From NCBI GenBank assembly GCA_026027325.1, contig JAMSLZ010000004.1, forward strand, positions 1,798,001-1,862,000: 64,000 nucleotides of DNA, written 5' to 3'. Within the stretch, counting starts at the first letter, position 1, and each line of letters opens with the position of its first letter. Below the pieces are notes generated by a model that worked only from the letters and a program-made list of their open reading frames with translations, searched no databases and was not told the DNA's origin. The translations under genes and the position numbers were made by a program. This DNA comes from Actinomucor elegans (taxonomy: Eukaryota > Mucoromycota > Mucoromycetes > Mucorales > Mucoraceae). Positions 24,901 through 36,200 of this stretch are shown one piece after another.

Positions 24901-26857
24901 CGTTCACGCGTTACAGAGGCTTCGCCATCTAGTTCTTCCACTTGGCGCTGCAAATCGGCAATCAACAAACGCTGTTCATGGTAGGTGTCTTCCACCAACG
25001 ACGGTGTGGAAGAAGAGGTTGAGTCATCATCTAATATATCTTGTTGTTGTTGTTGTTGTTGTTGTGAACCTTTATGAGCTTTAAGATAATTGAGTTCATT
25101 CTTGAGCTTGCCAATCAAGGATCTCAATAGCTCAATGTTTTCAGTGGTCATCCATTCCTCGACTTGGTTCTTTTCGGATCGGTTCTTGATATTGCGTGCA
25201 CGGTTAGCATACTGCAGTGTATTGAGGGTTTCAGCTAGGTTGTATTCCACGGGACTGGCACATGCGATCATCAGGGTGGTCGCTGTACCGCCCAATGAGT
25301 CTTGGAGAAGACGGGTTAGTTTTGAGTCGCGGTAAGGGACATGAACGTTTTTTCTGGAGGGGTCGCCCAGTGCAGAAATCACGTTGCCTAATGCAAGTAG
25401 ACCTGCATTGATATTAATCCCCTCCTTACGACGATCACCTTCAGCTGCAGTACGTTTCAACTATAAAAAACAGAGTAAGTTTCTTTTTTTATGAATATGA
25501 TCTATCCACTTACTCTTTCACTACCAGCTAAATCTACGAAATGAAATTTGGAAGTGGTAATGAGCCATTCACCTTCTTCAGATTGATTATTGGCCGCATT
25601 AAATAAGCGGGAATTGGTATTATTTGTAGTGGTGGTATTCGTGGTGGATGAGCGTACGCTGAGTGAACTTTGAGGTCGAGCAAGTTTTTTTGGATTCAGT
25701 AGTTGTCCAGTTTCTGAAGGTACCCATTTTTCTTGCTTCAAAGAGACTGAGAAAATGGCATGCGATCGAGAGGATTTTTCATTCATATCGGTAGCACCAG
25801 TTGCTCTGTTTTGGGTACCTTGCTCGAGATAACTAGAACAATAAAGTATATTAATACATGCGCCTCATGATGCTGGAAAGAATTTTTACATACTAAAGAA
25901 CATCATCTGTGCTATGGACTACAACCTCTTTAACACCAGTCCAATAGATTCTACCCTTGGTATCTTCACGAATCGTGATGGGTGGTAGCTCTTCTATCGG
26001 AGCTGAATTGAGCAGATCATGTAAATCTTCGTTATAGATTTCAATAAATGAAACTTTTACAGTAAACTTGGTTTTATGAGAATTGCTGGTGGTGGTATTA
26101 TTATTATTATTAACTTGTGGTATATGGCTGCTTCTATTCGAGATTCTCGACTTGGGTCTGAGACGACTGCCGCTCTTATTGGATGTAGACGTAGAAGATG
26201 ATAAAGAAGATATAGGTGTAATGGGTCGAATTGGGTTTTCATTGTTCTGTCCATGTAATAAATCAAACAACAAGGCCATTGATCTCGGTACAATGCCTTC
26301 GTCTAGAGGATTGCTACCGGGGCCGTTGGCTGCAGTACCCATGGTATACGTTTTGCCTGATGATGTTTGGCCCTATATAAGCATTTTAGTACTTTTGTCG
26401 GTGCAATTCTCGGTTATCAAAAATACTTACATACGCAAGAATAGTGACATTGTAGCCTGCAAAATACGTATTAGTTATTGTCTATCAGACCATTTTGCAC
26501 TCCTATTTATTTATTTTACCTTCTATGAATTTTCGAATTAAATTATCACCAAGAGCGGTAAATATCTCTTCCTGAGTGCTTGTAGTGCCAAATACATGAT
26601 CAAAAGTGAAAAGTTTGTTCTGAGGTACGACTTGAACAGTCTTGTCAAACAGTTTAAGTACATCGTCGTTGGAAAGATTAGCAAATCGCGGTTGTGCTCG
26701 ATCTCGATCAGTTAAAGGTCGTATTCTAAGCGCTGTTTGTATGTATATAATAAAAGGAAAAGTTAGGAGGTATGTTTTATATTATATTATTAGGCAACTT
26801 GCCTACTTGTACAGCTGTAGTAGTTGCTGGACTACTACCACTGCTTTCCTTTGTCAT
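21279..26857 (-). CDS. N-terminal-motor kinesin with long coiled-coil tail, kinesin-4-like
   Basis: Exons on the minus strand are 26857-26803, 26732-26520, 26456-26431, 26372-25894, 25832-25514 and 25460-21279, giving about 1757 residues. The motor occupies the first ~440. It has VQVALRIRPL, the P-loop GQTSSGKT (residues 99-106), switch [10 protein letters not shown] (275-283), switch II DLAGSER (358-364) and the end-of-motor [16 protein letters not shown], which points to the kinesin-4 group. The rest is almost continuous coiled coil with a glutamine run near 21930-21970. It would be a plus-end microtubule motor. Intron 1 has a GC donor (GGCAAGT); exon 3 is only 26 nt. Two low-complexity insertions interrupt the motor (residues ~139-199 and ~292-345), both away from the nucleotide motifs. 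Class assignment beyond 'N-kinesin' is inferred from the YANRARxIKN motif. Confidence 0.9.
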
Positions 26858-28768
26858 TTCGCTCTAATGGAGTCTAATGTAATAGTTAAAACTCTAATAT
26901 GGTTAAATAAGGTCGGAGATCACGTTTTGCTTAGGCAAACGAATTTAATGAAAAAGCGCAGAAAACAAAGGTAAAAAAAAAAAAAAAAAAAAAGAGAGAA
27001 AACGAAAAGAGTAAAGCGTGCGCGCATCTTTGCTTGAGAGATAGCTGAGGTTCAATCAGGTTTATTAAATTATATTGGCTTACTACAGTACACAAATTGA
27101 TTCAAATAGGAACAGGCTGATATACAGGTTCGTTAAAAAACGATTGATAAACCAACGTACAGGAACTTCCTTTTTTTTTTTTTTTTTTTACTTTCTGACT
27201 GAATTTGACAGTTATAGTAGTACTCAAGCACTTTCGGCACAAAAGAGTAGGAGAATCAACTTTAATGTTGTCAAAGGCAAACATTTTTTTCGCGTAACAT
27301 TTAGCTTGAGCTGAACTGAACTCGTGCAAATAAAAAAATAAAAAAAAGACGCGTGCTTTGTTCTAAACAGACGCGTCTTGGCCACTGTCTTTAACTAAAA
27401 AGATGGGTCGAGAAAGAAAGAAAAAAGCGTCTTGCTTCCTCTATATGAGTGTTGTAATACGCACAGACCTCGCGTCACCGCATCACTTTTTTGAATCCTA
27501 TACAGTGCTTCTTGATATTGCTGCATTTTATGCGTCACATCATTATCATTTTGTTAGGAAAACGAGTACATTAGGAAGACCTGTTCTTTTATAGACTAGC
27601 ATGCAATGTGATGCGTACGTTGGAAAAAGCTCACTTGCTTTAATATAATATATATAGCAAGCGTTTGAAATAATGTACCCCCAGAAGAAGAAGAAGATGC
27701 TGCACATATTTCTGTATTACATGGAAGTAGAAGTTGGGTTTAGCGTGGTTGTTTATGTCATTTTACATGAATATCTCTCTTTCTTGTACATCGCAATTGA
27801 AACGAGGTCAAAGAACTAAAAACATATGGATAGGAGAGAAGCATATCGCGTATATATCAGGATTTGTTTTTTAGTATACCACTAAACCTGTTTATGACAG
27901 CTTAACAATCCGAAGCTTATGATATTCTGCATTCATTTATCAAATAAAGAAGACGAGTCTGGTTTGGTGTATTACTTACAAAAAGGAGATGCCTCTAATC
28001 CAAGAATATCCCCCCCCCCCAAGTTCGGTGAAATATTTATCGAAAGATGTTTATTTTAAGGTTAAGCCTTTTTCTTGAAGAATGCGACATCGGGTTGGCA
28101 TTGTTTTTGCTTTGAGTTATTCCCCCCATCTTTCCTTATTTATTTAAGAAACCGTTTGTGTATTTTCTTGAGCTGCAAAACACCATCAGATTTGAAAAAA
28201 CGCTTTTTTTTATTACTTCATGCGTCATTGAAAGGAGTTCACAAATACTACTACTGTCGATGCGAGCAGATCAGATGATCAATTTTTTATTTTTATTTTT
28301 TTATCCATAAGCATAGATGCAATGACTCATTTTGAGCATGGAGTACTATTTCAAATGCAAAGTTTAACCGAGATCAACCGAGACATCTAGAACACATGTT
28401 GATACAAAATCCATATATAATTTCCTGCCAATAATTGAAGAGTATAATAAGTTGATTATGCTGCATGTTAATAAAAGCTTCTAATAGAATGCAGTAATTT
28501 ATTATGAAACTGGAGCTACTCGCCAGTTGCAATGTTATATCGGGTCCAGTCGAGAGATCTATTAAGCTATTGAACTGAAAGAAATGTATATCATTTAAAG
28601 ACTTTGCTATTGATTAATGAAATATAATAGCCAATTATACTGCAGTTAAACTAAAGGCTCTAGTAGGTTCAATCGAGAGATAATCTGCAAATCATTTTTT
28701 ATTCTTCTGTCTTTGTGGAGCATGCACTTTTGAAGTAGTGTATATTCCGTAGTTTAAAGGTTACCAAA

Positions 28769-28799
<31 letters not shown>

Positions 28800-29931
28800 A
28801 AAATTTAAAATGTTGTGAAATGGAGTCATTTTTAACAGTATATATTCCCTAAATGATTGCAGTATAATGTAGAACCTAATGGCTAATACATGTTTAGAAT
28901 GAGGTATTGCATCTATTAGAGAGGCTGTTTGGATGATGTACATTGGATTGTATTAATTTTGTAAATTGGTTCTAAATTACATCCAATTCATTGTTTATAA
29001 ATCTAATGATCAATAGATCTCGTTACCAATCCCTGTTTGAAGTCGCATCCAATGACTACTACATGCTCATAATAAGCCATTAAGCATATTATTATTATCA
29101 CTTAACCGTAGTTTAATTGATATATTTTATTCATCACCAAGTTAACCTGTAAATTACATACATTTCAAAATTACTAAGTTTGGACCATAGGGTGTACCTT
29201 TATAAATTTCCTAGAATCAAGCCTTTTTTTTAACGTCAGTACATCTTCACCAACTATAAGTTACATACATTTGATACAAGTTTGTAAGTTCACTGATTAA
29301 AAAATTTCTAGGCTGGTTCCGACAAAAATGAGGCATTTGATAGGTAAAATAGCGGGTACTGAGAACAGAGTGTTCCATTTTCACGCCTTCTCTGAAAGCT
29401 ACATTACCCTTAATATCAAAGCAATTAAATGAGCTCAAGAACTCTTGAGGCTTGGCTTCTTCCAAGTTTGTATTTAATCCAAGCAATTTATGTACCAAGC
29501 CAAGAAGGGAAGAGAGTTGCTTTAACACGATCAGCAACCTTGATTATTCTATCATTGGTAGATGAAAGTCAAGAATATACAATGGGCGATAAAAAAAGGT
29601 ACCTTCTCTTAATTCTTATATATATATATATAACTTATTTTCAAGATAATGCCGAGTTAAAAGTTTGCTATATATCGAAACTCTATGTGCTGAAGCTTTT
29701 AATTGCTTGACCTGCTTCAAACATGCTGCCCTGAAGCGTTTTACGCTCCAGCGCCTAACTAATTCGAAATTTAAATTTACGGCAAATTTAGATCAACTAT
29801 ATTGGCTACTGAATTAAGATGCCGAAACTCAAATTCGAAAGGATTTCTTGGCTGTCCTTTATCATTTATAAACAGTCCATTGCCCACTTAGTTTGTTACT
29901 ATATAGATATTAGATCAGTAAAATAGAGATC
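26858..29931. other. Gene-free 3-kb interval between divergent kinesin and AMSH genes
   Basis: No supported gene. It contains poly-A (26970-26992), poly-T, an 11-base C run near 28010 and a ~29-base A run (28766-28794). The ~175-bp repeat units at 28860-29180 lie in its right part. Around 29247-29537 the minus strand has a 96-codon open frame including TRYFTYQMPHFCRNQPRNF; I do not recognise it and it may be chance or a remnant. Confidence 0.45.
28860..29180 (+). repeat. Two units of the ~175-bp dispersed repeat
   Basis: Unit landmarks are TACATGTTTAGAATGAGG at 28887 followed by TGCATCTATTAGA, then GGTTCTAAATTACATCCA at 28967, AATAGATCTCGTTACCAATC at 29012, and TACATGCTCATAATAAG at 29060 (173 bases after the first landmark). 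A further TGTAAATTACATACATTT lies at 29151 and a similar TAAGTTACATACATTTGAT at 29260. The match to 13308 is the longest: 16 bases identical. Confidence 0.5.
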
Positions 29932-31872
29932 ATGTCAGTTTCGGACAGCAATCCACCAAAATCCATCAATGAATTAAATGCATTAGCTAAAATGCCTACT
30001 GATGATTGCATTCCCACTGAGATTTACCTTTGTTCAGCCGATTTACTCCTGAAACAAGCTCGAATCTATTATACAGAAGAGAATCAGCAACAAGCCTACT
30101 TGTACTTTATGAAATATATAAAGTAATGCGACTGAAAACAAACATTAGTAAACAAAAAGAAACTCAACTCTTCTTAGTCTAGTGCTGGTTGGACTCAGTC
30201 AAAGAGCTGGATTTAACCATTTGAACAATCCAGACATGGTTAAAGTACGATAGATTATATTGTTGAACGTTTTAGTTAACAGGCTGTAATCTAGACTTGT
30301 ATGGAAGCATTGGACGCGGTGGAGCTGTTAAAGCCAACAATTGAAGCCATCAATGAAAGTTATACATTGTACCAGCAAGAAGAGAAAACAAAAAAGACAG
30401 CCGACGGAACTCAAAAGTTACTGTTGACAGAAGAATTTCCTTTTTCATCCGAAACGACAATGCCATCCACAACATCCAATTATCCGTCTGCTTATTATAA
30501 TTATAATAATCCACCATCACAGCCTGTAGAGATAATCAAATATAGGTAATTTAATTTAAGCAAATAAAATAAAAGAAAAAAATCAGATAAATCAGAGCTT
30601 ATTGATTGGCCCTTTGTTATACATTAGACCTTCTGCACCACCATCTTCAGTTCTAGACACGAATAATGGCGAATCTATGGATTGGGAATATACTTCTAAC
30701 CAATATAGGTATATTATTACATATTCTAGATCAAAAAGAGAAAAAAAGTAACAAGATCATATTTAGCCATGCTCCTCTACAAAGACAGTTTCAAAATGTA
30801 CCACCACCAATACCGCCTAAAATTGCGTTATCTCAAAGAAAAGATGCTGATAGTATACCACCACCTTTGCCACCCAAGTTGTTGGAGCTATTTTTAACAA
30901 GTGAAACAAAAGGGCAGGGCAATGCAAGTATATTATCGGACTCGAACGCTAATAGAATAGCAGCAGGTAAAAAAAAAAAAAAAAAAAATTACTATGAAGC
31001 CTACTATTATGACTACTACTGCTAAGAGCGGAGAAAGAGAGAGAAAAAGAGAGGGAGAGCTAAAATATTAACTCTAGATAGATTGCGGATACTTAATATT
31101 CCAATGGGAGTACAACAAAAGTTTTTGGATATTGCACGTTTTAATACCGCACAAAACATTGAAACATGTGGTATACTCAGTGGCAAATTGGTTTGTGCTT
31201 CAAATTGCAACTTGTTTGACATGAAATTATTGATATACCGTTTATATAATAGGAGCGCAACGAATTACATGTAACGTCGCTCATTATTCCTAGTCAATTG
31301 GGTACGAGTGATACATGTACCACTTCAAACGAAGAAGCGATGTTTGAATACCAGAATAAACATGGACTAATGACATTTGGCTGGATACATGTAACTTTTT
31401 TAGTGCTAGTTAACATAAACGCAGTAATACTAACTTTAAGGGCCCATTATAGACGCATCCAAGCCAATCGTGTTTCTTGAGTTCGGTTGATTTACACACG
31501 CATTGTTCTTATCAGCTCATGTTACCGGAGGCTGTAGCTATTGTTTGCTCACCACACCATATGCCAGAGTAATACAAGATGTTGAATAAGAAGTTTCTTT
31601 TACTTGTGTAGCTTACTTATCATATGAAATTAGCTTTGGTATTTTTCGTCTAACACCTAATGGACTAGAAGAGATTACAAATTGTAAGGTTCAAGAATCA
31701 TTCCATCCACATGTTTCGGAGCAAACAACTCTTTATACCGTATGATAGAATCATATATATGATATTTTTAATTTTTTTTTTAATGATTTTTTTTTTCTGT
31801 GTATAGGATATCAATGGACATGTTAGATTCAACTCTAACAGCGCACTGGATGTGATCGATCTCCGCATATAA
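29932..31872 (+). CDS. AMSH/STAMBP-type JAMM deubiquitinase
   Basis: Ten exons give about 442 residues: 29932-30122, 30178-30244, 30295-30545, 30628-30708, 30767-30966, 31078-31190, 31253-31390, 31453-31568, 31634-31739 and 31807-31872. The N-terminal ~120 residues match the USP8-dimerisation/MIT-like region ([20 protein letters not shown]). The middle has proline-rich PPPIPPK and PPPLPPK motifs that could bind SH3 domains such as that of STAM/Hse1. The C-terminal JAMM metalloprotease is complete: Glu292, His347-x-His349-P, Ser357 and Asp360 ([17 protein letters not shown]), then [21 protein letters not shown] and FGIFRLT. It should cut Lys63-linked ubiquitin chains at endosomes. The JAMM motif is split by an intron between the two His codons, so reading straight through looks broken. 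Introns at 30709 and 31569 were placed by phase; exon 5 start is the least certain. A LINE is inserted about 50 bases past the stop. Confidence 0.88.
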
Positions 31873-31922
31873 AAAAGACTCGAGCCCGCTCTTGGGTTCT
31901 TTTTTGGCCACATTCCTTTTAT

Positions 31923-31937
31923 AAAGTTAATTGATAT
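31923..31937. repeat. Left target-site duplication of the LINE
   Basis: AAAGTTAATTGATAT, repeated exactly at 37312-37326. Beyond it the match continues with one mismatch (CAAC versus AAAC). Confidence 0.85.
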
Positions 31938-31955
31938 CAACTTTGTTTGTTGTTC

Positions 31956-33278
31956 ATGCCTTTTCCCGCTAACGAATCGAAACCACAGCGGTCAGGGACA
32001 TTAGTACCTGGTCGCTCATATGCAGCCGCGGCTATCAATAACAATCGCATTACTACTACCAAACAATCGTTATTGCTGAAAACAACTGAGTCTTCCAAGA
32101 TCGCCATAGATTCTCATGAATTTCGAGATCTTAAAACTCGCATTTGGAGACATTCCAGATCTCAAGGAGGGTATCTACTAGACATCTCTAAGCTCAACAT
32201 TCCTGACCAGGAGCACTTAGCTCTGCTTGCTCAACAATATGGTGCTCAAAACTTTTATGCCATTAAATTTTTAGGACGATCTCAATCTCGCTATATGGAG
32301 ATCTATGCCCGTCAACCCATAGCTCAGAAGTTCTATAGTGAAGGAATTAGTTATGAGAAGGAAAAGATTCGTCTTCTTCCGTGCAAGGCCCTGGAAGGAT
32401 CAGGCAAAGTCATCCAGCTCTCACTCACTGACCTTCCTTGTCTCTTGGAAGATGAACTACAAAAGGGACTCCAGGAAACACTAAGCCACTTTGGCACCAT
32501 CTTAGACTTTGGTCTGCATCAAGAAACAACATACGGTTTCTTTATGGGCACTGGTTATGCTGTGATTCAACAAGATGACAACAAAGAATATCCTAAGCTT
32601 TGTCATACTATTTCCTGGGGCGACAGTGGAGAATTCTGTCATGCTACCTTCCCTGAAATGCCGACATGGTGCAGATATTGTCACGATGAAGGTCACACCA
32701 AATATGAATGTAAGAAAGCTCAAGCTAGTATCTTGTGCTATGCCTGCGACAAATATGGGCACAAACAAATTGATTGCCCCGAAGTGAAATATGGTTCCCA
32801 GAAGCTTAGCCCTTATAAAAAAGCACGTAAGACTTCAAAGTCACCCGAACGTTCAACTACTCCTCCACCTTCTGAGCAGCTCTTACTCTCTGTATATGCT
32901 CCTGGAGGTAAAAAGGATCAAGATGCCGGAAAAGTTTCTATGCATCCCAAAGAAACCAAAGGCGGGCTACGATCGGTGAAAGACACGATACTGGATGAAC
33001 GTTTCAACCAAGTTCTATCCGACGATGAAGACTATAAACCTCCATCTGACGAGGAGGATGAGGATGAGGATGAGGATGAGGATGAGGATATGGGCTGTAC
33101 CAAGGAGGAGGCCCCCTCGGTTAACATTTATGAGGATGAAGATATGATGGAAACGCAATCTGATGCTGGAACCTTCACTACAGTACATCAACACAGTGCC
33201 AATCAGGTTATTAGAGCTGATATAGTCTCATCAGTCATGGATGATGTGCCGCCTACCACATCCCCAAATAATAATTAA
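31956..33278 (+). CDS. LINE ORF1 protein, zinc-knuckle nucleic-acid-binding
   Basis: 440 residues from the ATG at 31956. Two CCHC knuckles follow each other at ~residues 239-274: CRYCHDEGHTKYEC and CYACDKYGHKQIDC, with the C-x2-C-x4-H-x4-C spacing of retroelement RNA chaperones. Before them is a ~200-residue region that could contain an RRM-like fold. After them comes a basic stretch (SPYKKARKTSKSP) and then a strongly acidic segment, about residues 363-378, of Asp/Glu repeats. ORF1 proteins coat the element RNA and help target-primed reverse transcription. ORF2 begins two bases after the TAA, which implies coupled translation. Confidence 0.85.
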   Translation: MPFPANESKPQRSGTLVPGRSYAAAAINNNRITTTKQSLLLKTTESSKIAIDSHEFRDLKTRIWRHSRSQGGYLLDISKLNIPDQEHLALLAQQYGAQNFYAIKFLGRSQSRYMEIYARQPIAQKFYSEGISYEKEKIRLLPCKALEGSGKVIQLSLTDLPCLLEDELQKGLQETLSHFGTILDFGLHQETTYGFFMGTGYAVIQQDDNKEYPKLCHTISWGDSGEFCHATFPEMPTWCRYCHDEGHTKYECKKAQASILCYACDKYGHKQIDCPEVKYGSQKLSPYKKARKTSKSPERSTTPPPSEQLLLSVYAPGGKKDQDAGKVSMHPKETKGGLRSVKDTILDERFNQVLSDDEDYKPPSDEEDEDEDEDEDEDMGCTKEEAPSVNIYEDEDMMETQSDAGTFTTVHQHSANQVIRADIVSSVMDDVPPTTSPNNN

Positions 33279-33280
33279 TA

Positions 33281-36200
33281 ATGACCAAAAAGATCCCATT
33301 CAAATATGCTTCCCTAAACTGTAACAGTATAGGCAGAGCAAAACAATCTTCAACCCAATCATCACTCATTCGTTACTTAAGACTTCAACAGTTTGATATA
33401 CTCTCATTACAAGAGACTAATGCCTCTACATCTTCAATCCCTTCCTTAAATATTCTCTTCCAAGCTCGACAAACCTTCTGGACCGAGCATTGTGGCATGA
33501 TATCATTCTCACCAACGTATATACTAACTCCAGTAACTACGGAACACATATTCAAGTCGAATCGATATCTATTATGCCAAGTACAACACCCCCATCAGTT
33601 CTATGAACCGTTCCATATACTGAACATATACGCACCAGCCTCCTCAAACCCTGATAGGAGAAACTTCTTTCTTGCTATCTTGAATATGCTAACTGAATTG
33701 ACAGATACTATTGATCTCACAAGACTAATTGTGTCTGGTGATTTTAACTATGATTACCTCAGAGATATTGCTAGCGGAAAAGCCAATCATAAAACCAATC
33801 CGCAATGGGTCTCCTTTTTACAAGAATCATTCTATAACTGTATGATGCACAACGATTTGGATACTATTCCCACCTTTCAACGGAATGTAGAAATTACGTC
33901 CTGCATTGACTACATCTATGCTGGCACTTCACTTCAATACTCGATTTTGGACACAGCTATAGAATACCTCAATTCAGACTGGGCTGATCATGCCTTACTG
34001 AATGTTAGTTTCAACTTGGGTAAGTCCAAAGTAGGACCAGGCTTATGGCGAGCCAATCCCGCTTATGCCAATAACCCACAATTTCGGAAGAAGCTCTCTG
34101 CCCGACTTCAATCATTGATGGAGACAATGCCCACTTCTCTCTCCACGCAGGAACAGTGGGAAGAAGTTAAGACAGCAACTTCATCAATTATAAAACAATT
34201 TGGAATCAAATATGTATCATGGCGTAAACTTTCTCTGAAGCATCTAGAACGGAAACGTAATCGGCTATTAAGGTCAAAACCACCAACAGCCACCCTGATT
34301 CATTTCCTACCAAAGATAGATAACATGATACACGTTTTGCAACAGGAACTGGTAGACATTGCATCCTTGAAAGCAGGAGTTACATGGCGTGAAAATGGGG
34401 AAAAATCTGCTGGTTATCTGAAAGCTATCCATCAACATCGAAGCACACAGCAGTATATCTCAGCCTTGCGGGAACCTAATGTTTCCACAACTACAATTGC
34501 ACAAGAGTCAAATACAACTCCAACCGTTGCAACTGATATCAAACAAATGAGGGTATATGCTCAACAGTTCTATCAATCATTGTATACAGCAGATCCAGTC
34601 CCTGAACATAGCATCGAGGCCTATCTTAATGGCATTCAATTCCACCGGACTTTAGATTCCGATGAACAAGATTCGATCATGCAACCTATCGAATTGGATG
34701 AGCTGATTGTACAGGCCACTAGATCAACAAAAATTAGTAGCCCCGGCGCTGATGGCCTTAGTTATCCATATATCAACCTTCTGTTCAACAATGTGCATAT
34801 TCAGGACCTCATTAAACGAGTATATAACGAAGCTCTCTCTGGTCTCTTCCCTAAGTCCTGGAAAGATATCCGTGTGAGACTTCTACCCAAGAAAGGGGAC
34901 CTCTCTTCACTGAAAAACCATAGACCTATCTCCCTTATCAATTGTGACGCAAAGGTGTTTACGAGACTAATCACTCAACGTTTAGGACCTTTGGTCAAGA
35001 AGTTGCTGAATCCTTACCAATCTGGCTTTGTTCCAGGCAAATTCATAGGTGATAATGGATTGGCACTCTCGATGGTACTAGAACAAGCTAAATCATTGGA
35101 TTTATCAGGTGTGGGTATCCTCTTAGACCAAGAAAAAGCCTATGATCGGGTAAATGCTGGATATCTAAGAAACACTCTTCATAAGTTTGCATTTCCTCCG
35201 GCCTTCATTGATTGTATCCACCAGCTATTCTTTGGAAATGAGGTTCGAATTAACATAAACGGCTTCTTTACTGACCCTATCATACAAGAAAGAGGCCTTC
35301 GCCAGGGCGACCCATTGTCACCTTTATTGTTTAACTTAGCATTAGAACCTTTCCTGCTCTCAATACTCCAAGACCAGCAAATGATAGGCTATCAGTCCCC
35401 TTCGACCTTAACATCTATGTTATCCGAAGAGTCTACTTCTAATCTCAAATGCCTGGCATATGCCGATGATGTTTGCGTCCTTCTACACGATCAAAATGAC
35501 CTCCATCGGCTAAAATTCCACATGGCTGACTATGGTCGAGTATCTAATGCAAGATTTAACGAACACAAGTCCGAGGCATTCGCCCTTAATGGTAAAAGAG
35601 ATGCTTCCTGGGCTGATAAACTAGGAACTCTACGGATCACCACTTATCACCATCAAGGATGTACAGAACCATTTAGATATCTAGGATACTACTTACCTTA
35701 TACTACTCGCCAACGGGCCCACCTTGAAGATAACTTGATTGCTATTGTTAAATCAGGGTGCAAAATATATAGTCAAAGACAAGTGTCCATCCGAGGTAGA
35801 GTGACGATTATGAACACCTTGATACTCACCAAAGTCTGGTATCCCTTGAGACTGTTTAAACCAACAGCCAAATTCTTCAATACATTGAAGATGCTTATAT
35901 ATCAATTCATTTGGCAAAAGAAGACCCCACGAATCCGTAAGGAAGTGATCTTTCTACCTTGGGAATCTGGTGGTTTAAAAGTACATGATCCGGCTATACA
36001 ACATCGCATATTACAGAAACGATGGCTGAATTATCTAGTGGACCCATCGAAGCACCCCTCGTTTGTTCGTCCTTTAATGCTTCAGCATCTTTCTCTGTTC
36101 CATAACTCTGCTCTGTACCCCCACCTCCCACTCTATGATCCGGAATACAGAAAGGGTCCTGCCTTTAAGGCCAATATGTCCCTCTGGTCAGTGATTTTTA

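Noticed and set aside
28766..28794. Long A run as a possible retrotransposon tail
   Set aside because: No coding remnant before it and no flanking duplication seen; simple homopolymer is sufficient.
31298..31480. Apparent truncation of the AMSH JAMM domain after GWIH
   Set aside because: GTAACT directly after the His codon and AG at 31451-31452 splice to THPSQSC, restoring the full metal-binding motif.
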